Below, one piece after another: positions 1 to 9,728 of a stretch of DNA of 21,998 nucleotides. The notes under the pieces are model-generated. The model was not told where the DNA came from and made no database searches. It saw only the letters and a list, made by a program, of their open reading frames with translations. The position numbers and the translations under genes were made by a program. Position 1 is the stretch's first letter, and every line of letters begins with the position of its first letter. This DNA is from an uncultured Rhodocyclaceae bacterium (GTDB taxonomy: Bacteria > Pseudomonadota > Gammaproteobacteria > Burkholderiales > Rhodocyclaceae). The stretch is taken from assembly GCA_903950295.1 (NCBI GenBank), contig CAJBAP010000344.1:1-21998 (forward strand), written 5' to 3'.

Positions 1-740
1 GTGAGTTCGAACTCAGTATCGGCTTCCGATTGCTTGGGCCGCATATCGGTGTCCGGCACGGTGAAGCGGACATTGAGCGCATATTTGTTGGCGCTGATTT
101 CCGGGACAGCGGCGTGGTCGTGTGACACGCGTAAGCGGATGAGTTGTGCGGTACGGCCGGAGAGCATTTGTTGAAAAGCACCATGCGCGGCAACTTGCCG
201 CTCCGGCCGACCGGAGGAGCGCAGCAGCCGCAACACGATACTGAGGGCGGCACGAATCGGCAGCAGCGGGCCGATCCAGCCCATAAGGTCGGAACGCCGC
301 AGGGCGGGGTCGCGATTGAGCCAGAAGAAATAGGCAGGCAGGTCGAACTCGCAAACACCACCGGGAATGCCGGCGCGATTCTTGATGCTCATCAGCCAAT
401 CGTTTTCGCGCAAGTACTGCCCCGTCTTGCCTTGCATCGCCAGCAGCGCCGTTGATGACTGTTCGATCTCATACAGCGCACCGGACAGGGCATCCTCGGA
501 AATATCCGGGTTGTTGCGGAACGAAAGCAAAATCTGGCGCTGCCGTTCCAGTTCCTGCACCAAATCGAATTTAAGGTCGGCACGGCCGGCAACCTCGAGA
601 ATCTCGAACATGGTCACGAGCGCGACGTGATGTTCATGTGGCCCGTCGGTATCGGCAAAATAAAGCGTCTTCTCGAATAAATCTTCGAGTCGCAACAAGG
701 TGCGAATGCGCTCATTCAGCGGATATTCGTAGGTAATCAC
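1..740 (-). CDS. zapD: Cell division protein ZapD (3' end cut by window)
   Basis: ZapD (old name YacF, DUF1342) binds FtsZ in the cytoplasm and cross-links its filaments into a stable Z-ring. The uninterrupted frame gives 246 codons from a GTG at 738-740. The product begins ITYEYPLNERIRTLLRLED, the family's characteristic N-terminus, and later shows the conserved stretches FRNNPDISEDALSGALYE, NDWLMSIKNRAGIPGG and FDLPAYFFWL. It runs off the window at DTEFELT, so only the last few residues are missing (family length about 250). The start was set by family alignment; no strong Shine-Dalgarno sequence precedes it. It lies 93 bp downstream of coaE, and the coaE-zapD pairing is a common proteobacterial arrangement. 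Confidence 0.95.
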   Translation of the reverse strand, partial: MITYEYPLNERIRTLLRLEDLFEKTLYFADTDGPHEHHVALVTMFEILEVAGRADLKFDLVQELERQRQILLSFRNNPDISEDALSGALYEIEQSSTALLAMQGKTGQYLRENDWLMSIKNRAGIPGGVCEFDLPAYFFWLNRDPALRRSDLMGWIGPLLPIRAALSIVLRLLRSSGRPERQVAAHGAFQQMLSGRTAQLIRLRVSHDHAAVPEISANKYALNVRFTVPDTDMRPKQSEADTEFEL

Positions 741-833
741 GCGCCGGCCCAGTTGTCCCAGTAGTAAGTGTGTGCGATTTTGACTGATTTATTTGCAAGT
801 CTCAACACGAACTCAGGCAGAAAGCCCCCGCAA

Positions 834-1505
834 TCACAGGCTTAGGCTTTGTTTGGCGGCATGCTTCCTTGCCATTTCCAGATAAACGGCGTGGACCCTG
901 GCAACTTGTGCCTGCAACTTTTCCAGCCCGGCATCGTTGGCGATCACATCGTCGGCAGCCGCCAGGCGCTCCGCACGACTCGCCTGTGCTGCCATGATCG
1001 CCAGCACCTCGGTGCGGGACAGGCCATTGCGCGCCATGACGCGGGCAATCTGCGTTTCTTCCGGGCAATCGACCACCGCCACACGATCGACACGTTCGCG
1101 GTACCCCCCCGTCTCCACCAAGAGGGGTACGACCAGAATGACGTAGGAAAAGTCGGCACTGGCGGGACGGCAAGCAGTCGGCACGCCGACAACATGGGGA
1201 CGGCTGATCTGACGCTCGCTCTCGGCACGAATCAGCGGATGAAGAATCGCCTCCAGGCGCGCCCGCACGGCAGCGTCGGCAAATGCGAGCTGCCGCATTG
1301 CGGGGCGATCAAGCGCCCCATCAGGGGTCAGCGCCGCCGGGCCGAAGGCTGCCCTGATCGGTTCGATAGCCGCACCTCCGGCCACCGTCAATTCGCGGGC
1401 AATGGCATCGGTATCGACAAGCGCGGCACCCAGTGCGGCGAAACATTCCGCTGCCGCACTTTTACCGCTACCGATGCCGCCAGTCAGGCCGACAACAAAG
1501 CCCAC
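834..1505 (-). CDS. coaE: Dephospho-CoA kinase with an internal insertion
   Basis: CoaE catalyses the last step of coenzyme A synthesis, ATP-dependent 3'-phosphorylation of dephospho-CoA, in the cytoplasm. The P-loop GGIGSGKS is at the N-terminus, followed by LVDTDAIAREL and the conserved core VILVVPLLVETG. The GTG start at 1503-1505 puts the P-loop at the family position; an in-frame TTG at 1536-1538 would instead overlap the upstream SPOR gene. The product is 223 residues against about 200-206 usually. The excess includes about 15 residues (VPTACRPASADF and flanks) just before VILVVPLL, and these are encoded by a copy of the dispersed repeat. It lies in a run with trpB2, the SPOR gene and zapD. 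The identification is firm; the start codon is less so. Confidence 0.93.
   Translation of the reverse strand: MGFVVGLTGGIGSGKSAAAECFAALGAALVDTDAIARELTVAGGAAIEPIRAAFGPAALTPDGALDRPAMRQLAFADAAVRARLEAILHPLIRAESERQISRPHVVGVPTACRPASADFSYVILVVPLLVETGGYRERVDRVAVVDCPEETQIARVMARNGLSRTEVLAIMAAQASRAERLAAADDVIANDAGLEKLQAQVARVHAVYLEMARKHAAKQSLSL
1146..1172 (+). repeat. Dispersed 28-bp repeat, copy A (in coaE)
   Basis: This copy has the head GGAAAAGTCGGC and tail TGGCGGGACGGCA. It matches copy B at 25 of 27 positions with one base gap. Read on the coaE strand it encodes CRPASADFS, residues absent from typical CoaE at this point. A 6-bp palindrome GTCGGC-AC-GCCGAC follows at 1177-1190. Confidence 0.75.
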
Positions 1506-1515
1506 GACCCGACGC

Positions 1516-2163
1516 TCATGGTTTGGTGCAATCAGCAAGACTCACCCCCGCCAGCGGTGTCATCCACTCAGGCAGCCTCCGATTGATCTCGTCGGCCGGC
1601 GCACGCAGTTCCAGCGCAAACTTTTCTGCTGGCAACTCGCGTTTGATCAGTTTCGCCGAGCGCACCCCCTTGCGTACAAGCAGTTGCATGAATTCTTCAG
1701 CCAGAACCTGGCCGCGAAACACCCCGAGTGAAACCGCGAAAGGCCCCATCGTCGCGTGTTCGACGATTTCACCTTCCGTGATCCCCATCTGCCGCAACTC
1801 GCCTTTTTTCTTTTCCGCCAGCGCCCGGCTTGGCAACTCAGGAATCACCACCCAGTGGACCGGAGGATCTTGACGCGGCGTCTGGGTGATTTCCCAGCCG
1901 GGCAGTGCGGCTACCGTTTTTTTAATCGTCTCAACCTCAGCGGCGGAAAGCCACTCGATACGTTTGCAGGTGGGCGCTGCATCGGTAGTCGTTGCGGCCA
2001 CCGTCGTTGTCGCCGCAACTGTCATGAGGTGCAGCTTTTCCGGCTCGATCTGCCGCCGCAGGCGCTCAGGCTCACGTCCCGTTGCCTGCTCGCCCCAGTA
2101 CCCCTGCGCCCAGGCAAGCAGGACGGCGTTGGCGAAGAGCAGGACAAAGAACGCGAACCGCAT
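1516..2163 (-). CDS. SPOR-domain membrane protein
   Basis: This is a 215-residue protein. An N-terminal hydrophobic segment (about residues 2-20, FAFFVLLFANAVLLAWA) looks like an uncleaved membrane anchor. A Thr/Ala-rich linker follows (about 48-65). The C-terminal half looks like a SPOR fold: WVVIPELPSRALAEKKKGEL, then GPFAVSLGVFRG and a final VRSAKLI strand. SPOR domains bind denuded septal peptidoglycan, so a periplasmic role at the division site is plausible. It starts 9 bp after the trpB2 stop and ends about 10 bp before the preferred coaE start, so it is probably cotranscribed with both. Its exact function is unknown. Confidence 0.8.
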   Translation of the reverse strand: MRFAFFVLLFANAVLLAWAQGYWGEQATGREPERLRRQIEPEKLHLMTVAATTTVAATTTDAAPTCKRIEWLSAAEVETIKKTVAALPGWEITQTPRQDPPVHWVVIPELPSRALAEKKKGELRQMGITEGEIVEHATMGPFAVSLGVFRGQVLAEEFMQLLVRKGVRSAKLIKRELPAEKFALELRAPADEINRRLPEWMTPLAGVSLADCTKP

Positions 2164-2172
2164 ACGCAGTAC

Positions 2173-3537
2173 TCAGCCGACCTTGGGCAGGTGCGCCAGT
2201 GATGCCTGGATCGCCGCGTCCGGGTACTCGAAGTCCTCGAGCTTGCCGGCGAAATAGCTTTCGTAGGACGCCATGTCGAAGTGGCCATGTCCCGACAAGT
2301 TGAAGAACAGCGTCTTCGGTTCGCCGCTCGCCTTGCAGCGCAGCGCCTCGTCAATACAGGCACGAATGGCGTGGGCCGATTCGGGCGCCGGGATGATGCC
2401 TTCGGCCTTGGCGAACATCACCCCCGCCTCGAAGGTTCCCGTCTGCGGCACGGCGATGGCTTCGATCAGCTTCTCGTGATAAAGCTGCGAGATCAGCGGC
2501 GAATCGCCGTGGTAGCGCAGACCACCCGCATGAATGCCGGGCGGCATGAAATCGTGACCCAGAGTGTACATTTTCATCAGCGGCGTGAAGCCGGAGGAAT
2601 CGCCGTAATCGTAGGCATACACACCCTTGGTCAGCGTCGGGCACGACGCCGGCTCGACCGCCACGAAACGAATTTTCTGCGCGCGCTTGTCGCCCGCTGC
2701 CGCATCGCCGAGGAATGGAAAGCTGACACCGGCGAAGTTGCAACCACCGCCGCAGGGCGCAAAGATCATGTCCGGGTATTCGCCGAATTTCTCGAACTGC
2801 TTCTTGGCTTCCTGGCCGATGATGGTCTGGTGCAGCAGCACATGGTTCAACACCGAACCGAGTGCGTACTTGCTGCCCGGCGTATTGACCACTTCTTCGA
2901 CCGCTTCCGAAATCGCGATGCCGAGGCTGCCGGGATTGTTCGGGTCCTGGGCCAGCAGGTCGCGACCAGTTTTTGTGAGGTTCGACGGGCTGGCAACCAC
3001 TTCGCCGCCCCAAGTCTGCATCATCAGGCGGCGATAGGGTTTCTGGTCATAGCTGACCTTGACCATATATACGCGCACCGGCAGGCCGAACATCTGGCCG
3101 GCGAACGACAGCGACGAACCCCACTGGCCGGCGCCGGTTTCGGTGACGAGACGCTTGGTGCCGGCGATCTTGTTCAGGTAGGCCTGCGGCACCGCGGAGT
3201 TCGGCTTGTGCGAACCGGCGGGGGAAACACCTTCGTATTTGTAGAAAATCTTGCACGGCGTGCCGAGCATCTTTTCCAGTCGCTCGGCACGGCACAAGGG
3301 GCTTGGACGCCACAGCGCATAAACCGAGCGGACTTCGTCGGGAATCTTGATCCAGCGCTCGGCCGACATTTCCTGCTCCAGCACCGGACCGGGGAAAATC
3401 GCCAGCATTTGCTCCGGACCAACCGGCTTGCCATCGGGCCCCAGCGGTGGTGCCGGCGGATTTTTCAAGTCGGCGACGATGTTGTACCAATGTGTCGGAA
3501 TCTCGGATTCGTCGAGAATAACGCGTGTCTGGCTCAT
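2173..3537 (-). CDS. trpB2: TrpB-like PLP enzyme (TrpB2 family)
   Basis: This is a 454-residue PLP-dependent enzyme of the TrpB2 type, the longer relative of the tryptophan synthase beta chain. TrpB2 enzymes join indole with serine (or phosphoserine in some members) and usually do not pair with TrpA. The PLP lysine is K111 in SPAGSHKPNSA. The glycine-rich phosphate-binding loop CGGGCNFAG and the ETGAGQWGSSLSFAG block are present. The start ATG at 3535-3537 has a strong GGGAGGGAG ribosome site a few bases upstream; the frame stays open 75 codons further but that extension is not family-like. No trpA or other trp gene is in the window, so a salvage or accessory role is inferred. It is first in a run with the SPOR gene and coaE. 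Confidence 0.92.
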   Translation of the reverse strand: MSQTRVILDESEIPTHWYNIVADLKNPPAPPLGPDGKPVGPEQMLAIFPGPVLEQEMSAERWIKIPDEVRSVYALWRPSPLCRAERLEKMLGTPCKIFYKYEGVSPAGSHKPNSAVPQAYLNKIAGTKRLVTETGAGQWGSSLSFAGQMFGLPVRVYMVKVSYDQKPYRRLMMQTWGGEVVASPSNLTKTGRDLLAQDPNNPGSLGIAISEAVEEVVNTPGSKYALGSVLNHVLLHQTIIGQEAKKQFEKFGEYPDMIFAPCGGGCNFAGVSFPFLGDAAAGDKRAQKIRFVAVEPASCPTLTKGVYAYDYGDSSGFTPLMKMYTLGHDFMPPGIHAGGLRYHGDSPLISQLYHEKLIEAIAVPQTGTFEAGVMFAKAEGIIPAPESAHAIRACIDEALRCKASGEPKTLFFNLSGHGHFDMASYESYFAGKLEDFEYPDAAIQASLAHLPKVG

Positions 3538-3685
3538 GACTCCCTCCCGGGTGGATGATTTTGGAAAAACCGCAAACATACTGCATTGGCGAGCAGGGTC
3601 AAGTACGAAGGTCAAGAGTGGGGTGCGCAAAGGGGAAAAGTCGGATACCCTGCGCGTCTGCCAAGACAAACGGGGGAGATCAACC

Positions 3686-4030
3686 ATGAAACACATGATG
3701 ATGTTGGCCGCCAGCCTATTTTTTCTGCTCGGCGCCCATGCGGGACAGGATGTTGCCTGCATACAGGACTGCTACAACCAGGGGCGGCAGGGGTATGACC
3801 GCAACTATTGCATTTCCATGTGCGAGAGTCGCCCGACCCGGGGTGGCATGATGGATCAACCCGGCCTGCCGAAGAACCCCGCCTTCGAACAGATGCAACC
3901 ACAACACAACAACCAGCAGTACCAGCAACGCCCCCTGCCTGCGGTCGCCGATCCCAAGTGCATGAAAGACTGCGACAAGCGCGGTTACGACTACATGCTG
4001 TGCCGGCGCCAGTGCTCTTATTCGTATTGA
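3686..4030 (+). CDS. Small secreted protein with duplicated twin-CX3C motif
   Basis: This 114-residue protein has a signal peptide (KHMMMLAASLFFLLGAHA) and a good ribosome site (GGGGGAG, 5 bases before the ATG). The mature part carries two copies of a cysteine module. The first is C-IQD-C, 12 residues, C-ISM-C; the second is C-MKD-C, 9 residues, C-RRQ-C. Both contain GYD four residues before the third cysteine, so they look like an internal duplication. A Gln/Asn/Pro-rich linker separates them. Twin CX3C spacing is typical of disulfide-locked helical hairpins, so oxidative folding in the periplasm is inferred. I do not recognise a named family. It lies just upstream of the kinase operon on the same strand; a separate promoter may intervene. 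Confidence 0.8.
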   Translation: MKHMMMLAASLFFLLGAHAGQDVACIQDCYNQGRQGYDRNYCISMCESRPTRGGMMDQPGLPKNPAFEQMQPQHNNQQYQQRPLPAVADPKCMKDCDKRGYDYMLCRRQCSYSY

Positions 4031-4059
4031 GTGTTGCCCATTGAGGTAAAAAGGGTTTT

Positions 4060-4088
4060 TTGACAGAATCCGCCTTTCAACTTATCGA
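4060..4088 (+). promoter_or_regulatory. Possible sigma-70 promoter for the CsgG-like/kinase operon
   Basis: A perfect -35 hexamer TTGACA (4060-4065) is followed after 17 bp by TATCGA (4083-4088), a weak -10 with three of six matches. It lies in the 72-bp gap before the GTG at 4103, so the transcript would have almost no leader. The call rests on sequence match only. Confidence 0.35.
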
Positions 4089-4102
4089 CTTGGAATTCAA
4101 GC

Positions 4103-4753
4103 GTGCCCAGATCAACCCTGTCCCCGTATTGGCTTGCCCTCACCCTCGCTCTGCTGGCGCCACTGTCCCACGCCTTCAGTTTTGCCGAAGAAGAAGCGAG
4201 AGACAAGGCGGCTGCCGCGCCTCGACCAGGAGCAGGCGGACCGGCCATCTCCACTGCCTGCAAGGAGCGCTTGCAAAAAGAAAAAGTTATGGTGCTGGTC
4301 GCCGAGCGCGGCAACAGCGGGTTCAATGCCGACCAGGGGCGGTACGGCAGGCATTTTCAGGCCATCGACCGGCGTCTGCAGAAATACGGCATGCGCACCC
4401 TGAGCCAGGAAGAAATCCGCAAGGAAGTAGCGCAAGCCGAGATCGACGCCCATTTCCGCAATGATCCCGACGCGGCACTGCAGGCATCGCAGAAACACGG
4501 CGCCAGCCTGACGCTACGCGGCGTCATCAGTTCTCGCCGCGCCATCAACCCGATGCTCGGGATCAACGAGGTCTACATCAACATGGGATTTTCTCTCGTC
4601 GCGCCCGACGGACGCTACATTGCCGAGGCAGGCGCCAGTTCGGAGTCCTACGCCGGCGGCGATACCGTGGGCATGGCGGCGACCCTCATCAATGAGCAGG
4701 CCGACGGCGTCGTGCGCCGCCTTCTGAACGGCTATTGCGCCGAAAAGAAATAA
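4103..4753 (+). CDS. Secreted protein, first gene of CsgG-like/kinase operon
   Basis: This is a 216-residue protein with a GTG start and an N-terminal signal peptide (LALTLALLAPLSHA). After an Ala/Pro/Gly-rich linker comes an alpha/beta domain with the segments VMVLVAERG, LQKYGMRTLSQEEI, LTLRGVIS and a C-terminal helix ending RRLLNGYC. By eye this resembles the last periplasmic module of the kinase encoded at the other end of the operon: a FGFRL-like strand, a GI-x-IEKFVLTSW-like strand and a similar terminal helix. This suggests a shared CsgG/FlgT-associated fold and possibly a heteromeric assembly. It is followed after 26 bp by the first CsgG-like gene. Function is unknown. The start is uncertain because only a weak GGAA precedes it. 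Confidence 0.75.
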   Translation: MPRSTLSPYWLALTLALLAPLSHAFSFAEEEARDKAAAAPRPGAGGPAISTACKERLQKEKVMVLVAERGNSGFNADQGRYGRHFQAIDRRLQKYGMRTLSQEEIRKEVAQAEIDAHFRNDPDAALQASQKHGASLTLRGVISSRRAINPMLGINEVYINMGFSLVAPDGRYIAEAGASSESYAGGDTVGMAATLINEQADGVVRRLLNGYCAEKK

Positions 4754-4779
4754 ATCGAAATTTCCGAGGAGCCCTTTCC

Positions 4780-5574
4780 ATGATGCATCACCGCCTGTTT
4801 GCCTGCCTCTTGTGTGCCTGCTTTTCCACCGCGATGGCGCAACCCGTTTTTGAAAATCCTTCGGCGACCGCCGGATCGGATACCTCGCAGAAGGCCAACC
4901 AGATGGCCGACAAGGGCATGTACAAGGAGGTGCAGTACGCCAACGCCGGCAAGCGTGGTCCTTCGCTGGTCGTCGTGCCGGGCGAGATCAAGAGCAACAA
5001 CGCCACCTTCACGCAGAAATACAGTTCGAACAACATCGCAGACTTCGGCGAACTCGAGCTCGGCAAAGCCAATTTCGGCATTCTCGAGCGGGCCAACATG
5101 GGCGCCCTGATGAACGAATTTCAGATCGCCTACACCATGGGCGACCCCAACGCGGCGCGCAAGGTGCTGCAGAAGGGGAAAATGAAAACCACCAAGTGGG
5201 TCGTCAAATTTGACGTCCTCAAGGCCGAGCAAGTCGCCCAGGCTCAAGAAGGTTTCGATGGCGGCGCCTTGGGCGGGGTGATCTCGATTCTGGGTGGCAG
5301 TCGCGGCAGTGCCGCTGCGGGGGTCGGTGTCGGCTCGATCAGAACCGGCGAAACAACGGGCGTCTGGATCATTGGCATGCGCTACAAGATTCTCGACGCC
5401 AATACCACCGAGCAGGTGGCGACCGGCTACACCGAGGAAAAAATGGAAGTGGGCGCAAAGTCGACTTCCGTGCTCGGCGCATCCTCCAGCGCGCAAGGCG
5501 GCCTGACCCTCGACGGCATGGTGCAACGCCTGGTGCAAAAGCTGGTCTGGGAAATAGATTCAAAACACAAATAA
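4780..5574 (+). CDS. CsgG/HfaB-like envelope protein, paralogue 1
   Basis: This is a 264-residue exported protein (start ATGATG at 4780 with GAGGAG upstream; signal peptide ending STAMA). CsgG-type proteins form outer-membrane export pores or related envelope assemblies. The visible CsgG-like blocks are LVVVPGEIKSNN near residue 55, NFGILERANMGALMNEF (the family's 'ERxxLxxLLxE' region), a glycine-rich GGSRGSAAAGVGVGS followed by VWIIGMRYKILDANT, and a C-terminal LTLDGMVQRLVQKLVWEI helix. LCAC in the signal region is a poor lipobox, so lipidation is unclear. About three quarters of residues match the next gene by eye, indicating tandem duplication. It is probably cotranscribed with its neighbours. 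Confidence 0.8.
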   Translation: MMHHRLFACLLCACFSTAMAQPVFENPSATAGSDTSQKANQMADKGMYKEVQYANAGKRGPSLVVVPGEIKSNNATFTQKYSSNNIADFGELELGKANFGILERANMGALMNEFQIAYTMGDPNAARKVLQKGKMKTTKWVVKFDVLKAEQVAQAQEGFDGGALGGVISILGGSRGSAAAGVGVGSIRTGETTGVWIIGMRYKILDANTTEQVATGYTEEKMEVGAKSTSVLGASSSAQGGLTLDGMVQRLVQKLVWEIDSKHK

Positions 5575-5596
5575 TCAATTCAAAGGGGATTCACCA

Positions 5597-6487
5597 ATGG
5601 CTCACATATCCAGGCGCCTGGCGCTCGCCGCCTTGCTGGCGGGTTTCGCAATCACCGGCTGCATGCAGTCAGGTCCGACACGGCCCGAAGACGCCAACAA
5701 TCCTTCGCCGACCGCGGGTTCCGACAGCTCCAAAACCGCTAACGAGATGGCCGACAAAGCGATGTACAAGCCGGTCGAATACCAGAATGCCAAGATCAAG
5801 GGACCGGCGCTGGTCGTGATTCCCGGCGAGATCAAGAGCAACAACGCGACCTTCACGCAGAAGTTCAGTTCCAACAACATCGCCGACTTTGTCGAACTTG
5901 AGCTCAGCAATGCCAACTTTGGTGTGCTGGAGCGCTCCGACATGGGCCCGATGATGAAGGAATTCCAGTTGGCCTACACGATGGGTGACCCGAATGCGGC
6001 ACGCAAAGTCTTGCAGAAGGGCAAGTGGAAAACCACGAAGTGGGTGGTCAAGTTCGACATCATCAAGGCCGAGCAGGTCGCACAGGCGCAAGAAGGCTTT
6101 GACGGTGCGGCTGCAGGTCAGATGATCGGCATCCTCGCCGGCAGCCGCGGTGGTGCCGCCGCCGGCGTTGCGGTCGGATCCGTGAAGACCGAGGAGGGTA
6201 CCGGCATCTGGATCATCGGTATGCGCTTCAAGGTGCTCAACGCCAATACCACCGAGCAGGTGGCAACGGGCTATACCGAGCAGAAGATGGAGGTTGGCTC
6301 GAAGTCGACCTCGATCATGGGGGTTTCCAAGGGCGCCCAGGGCGGGCTGACACTCGACGGCATGGTGCAGCGCCTGGTACAGGCACTGGTCTGGGAGATC
6401 GACGCGAAGCACAAGGTTTCGGCTGCGCCCCCCCCGCCGGCAAAGAAACCGGCCGCCAACACACCCGTCAAGAAGCCCGCGCAATAG
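5597..6487 (+). CDS. CsgG/HfaB-like lipoprotein, paralogue 2
   Basis: This is a 296-residue lipoprotein. The signal peptide ends in the lipobox ITGC with the acylated cysteine at residue 22. The CsgG-like core is nearly collinear with paralogue 1: VVIPGEIKSNNATFTQKF, FGVLERSDMGPMMKEFQ, GGAAAGVAVGS, WIIGMRFKVLNANT and the terminal LVQALVWEIDAKHK. It adds a Pro/Lys/Ala-rich tail of about 25 residues missing from paralogue 1. It starts 22 bp after paralogue 1 and ends 8 bp before the kinase. The lipoprotein signal and CsgG similarity point to the outer membrane. A curli system is not implied, since no csgA, csgB, csgE or csgF is present here. Confidence 0.83.
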   Translation: MAHISRRLALAALLAGFAITGCMQSGPTRPEDANNPSPTAGSDSSKTANEMADKAMYKPVEYQNAKIKGPALVVIPGEIKSNNATFTQKFSSNNIADFVELELSNANFGVLERSDMGPMMKEFQLAYTMGDPNAARKVLQKGKWKTTKWVVKFDIIKAEQVAQAQEGFDGAAAGQMIGILAGSRGGAAAGVAVGSVKTEEGTGIWIIGMRFKVLNANTTEQVATGYTEQKMEVGSKSTSIMGVSKGAQGGLTLDGMVQRLVQALVWEIDAKHKVSAAPPPPAKKPAANTPVKKPAQ

Positions 6488-6495
6488 GGGGCACC

Positions 6496-8799
<2,304 letters not shown>

Positions 8800-8819
8800 A
8801 ACGCCGCGGGGCGGGGTAT

Positions 8820-9728
8820 TCAGCCTTCGATGGCAAACTGCAGCAGCTCGACGTTTTCGGCCGAGTTGCTGCTATGCCCGAAGGCGACATGACCACTGCC
8901 GCGCAGGGTAGTTTCCTCGCGCTTCAGGGCGACCTCGGCCTCACCCTGGAAAGTAACAAAGGTGCCGTTGCTGCTCATGTCGACCAGCACGAATTTGTCG
9001 CGGCGGCGCTCAATCTTTGCGTGGGTGCGCGAAGCGCGCGGATCGCGGATCACCACGTCGCAGCCCACATCGCGCCCCAGCGTCACCACCGGACGTGCCG
9101 GGCCGAGAAGCAGTTCATCCGCGCCATGCTGCAGCCTGATCCGGATGTCCATCGGCGCAGCCGGAGCCATGCGCGTGCTCATCATGGTCAGTTCGGCGCC
9201 CTCCTGCCAGATCACCTCGCAGACGTGGATATTTTCAGCCTTGCCCTTGACGGCCAGGGCATCAATCACGCGGCATGACTGCCGCAGCAACTCGGGCAAG
9301 GCGGCCACGGTTTCTGCGGTCGTGATGATCTGGCCGGCCTTCGCCAGCCCGGCCATGCGCGCCGCCGTATTCACCGTGTCACCAAAGACATCGTTGTTTT
9401 CAAGCAAGGCCGGGCCAAAGTGGAAACCGGCCCGGATGGCCAGCTTGACCCCCGGTGCGGGCGGCGGCAACTCATCGATGCGTTGCTGCATTTCGCTGGC
9501 CGCCTGCATGCCTTGGGCAGCGCTGTCGAACACCGCCATCACCTCGTCGCCGATGGTCTTGACTACCCGACCCCGATTGAGCTGCGTTGCCCGCGTCATG
9601 GCACCGATGCAGCGCTCAACGGCGGCCAGCGCCCCGGCATCGCCGAGCTTTTCATACAGTTGGGTGCTGCCGGAAACATCGGCAAACACGAGGCAAACGT
9701 CCGACGTCTCACGCATTGGGGTTGTCAT
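8820..9728 (-). CDS. Class III adenylate/guanylate cyclase fused to FHA domain
   Basis: This is a 302-residue cytoplasmic protein. The N-terminal class III cyclase domain has the metal-binding aspartates D17 (FADVSGST) and D61 (KTIGDEVMAVF) and the motif VFGDTVNTAARM. It should make cAMP or cGMP; substrate choice cannot be read safely. The C-terminal FHA domain (about residues 215-285) has LGRDVGCDVVI, then ASRTHAKIE and SSNGTFV, the residues that bind phosphothreonine. The start overlaps the end of coaX by 20 bp, with an alternative ATG four codons in. It converges on the Ser/Thr kinase across a 20-bp gap, so a kinase-to-FHA phosphothreonine link is a reasonable inference. No transmembrane segment was seen. 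Confidence 0.9.
   Translation of the reverse strand: MTTPMRETSDVCLVFADVSGSTQLYEKLGDAGALAAVERCIGAMTRATQLNRGRVVKTIGDEVMAVFDSAAQGMQAASEMQQRIDELPPPAPGVKLAIRAGFHFGPALLENNDVFGDTVNTAARMAGLAKAGQIITTAETVAALPELLRQSCRVIDALAVKGKAENIHVCEVIWQEGAELTMMSTRMAPAAPMDIRIRLQHGADELLLGPARPVVTLGRDVGCDVVIRDPRASRTHAKIERRRDKFVLVDMSSNGTFVTFQGEAEVALKREETTLRGSGHVAFGHSSNSAENVELLQFAIEG

Noticed and set aside
849..1586. Open frame of 245 codons opposite coaE
   Set aside because: Antisense shadow; CoaE motifs on the minus strand explain the conservation.
2281..3558. Open frame of 425 codons on the plus strand opposite trpB2
   Set aside because: It is a codon-bias shadow of a clearly conserved gene in high-GC DNA: Arg/His/Gly-rich, no recognisable motif, no ribosome site.
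3634..3650. GGGGAAAAGTCGG upstream of the twin-CX3C gene as a further repeat copy
   Set aside because: Only the head matches; the expected tail is absent, so it may be chance.
4735..4779. Upstream extension of the first CsgG-like protein from an ATG inside the previous gene
   Set aside because: It would overlap the preceding coding sequence and put a charged stretch before the signal peptide; the ATG at 4780 has a good ribosome site.
4780..6487. Curli biogenesis locus
   Set aside because: Only CsgG-like proteins are present; no curlin repeats, CsgB, CsgE, CsgF or CsgD were seen.
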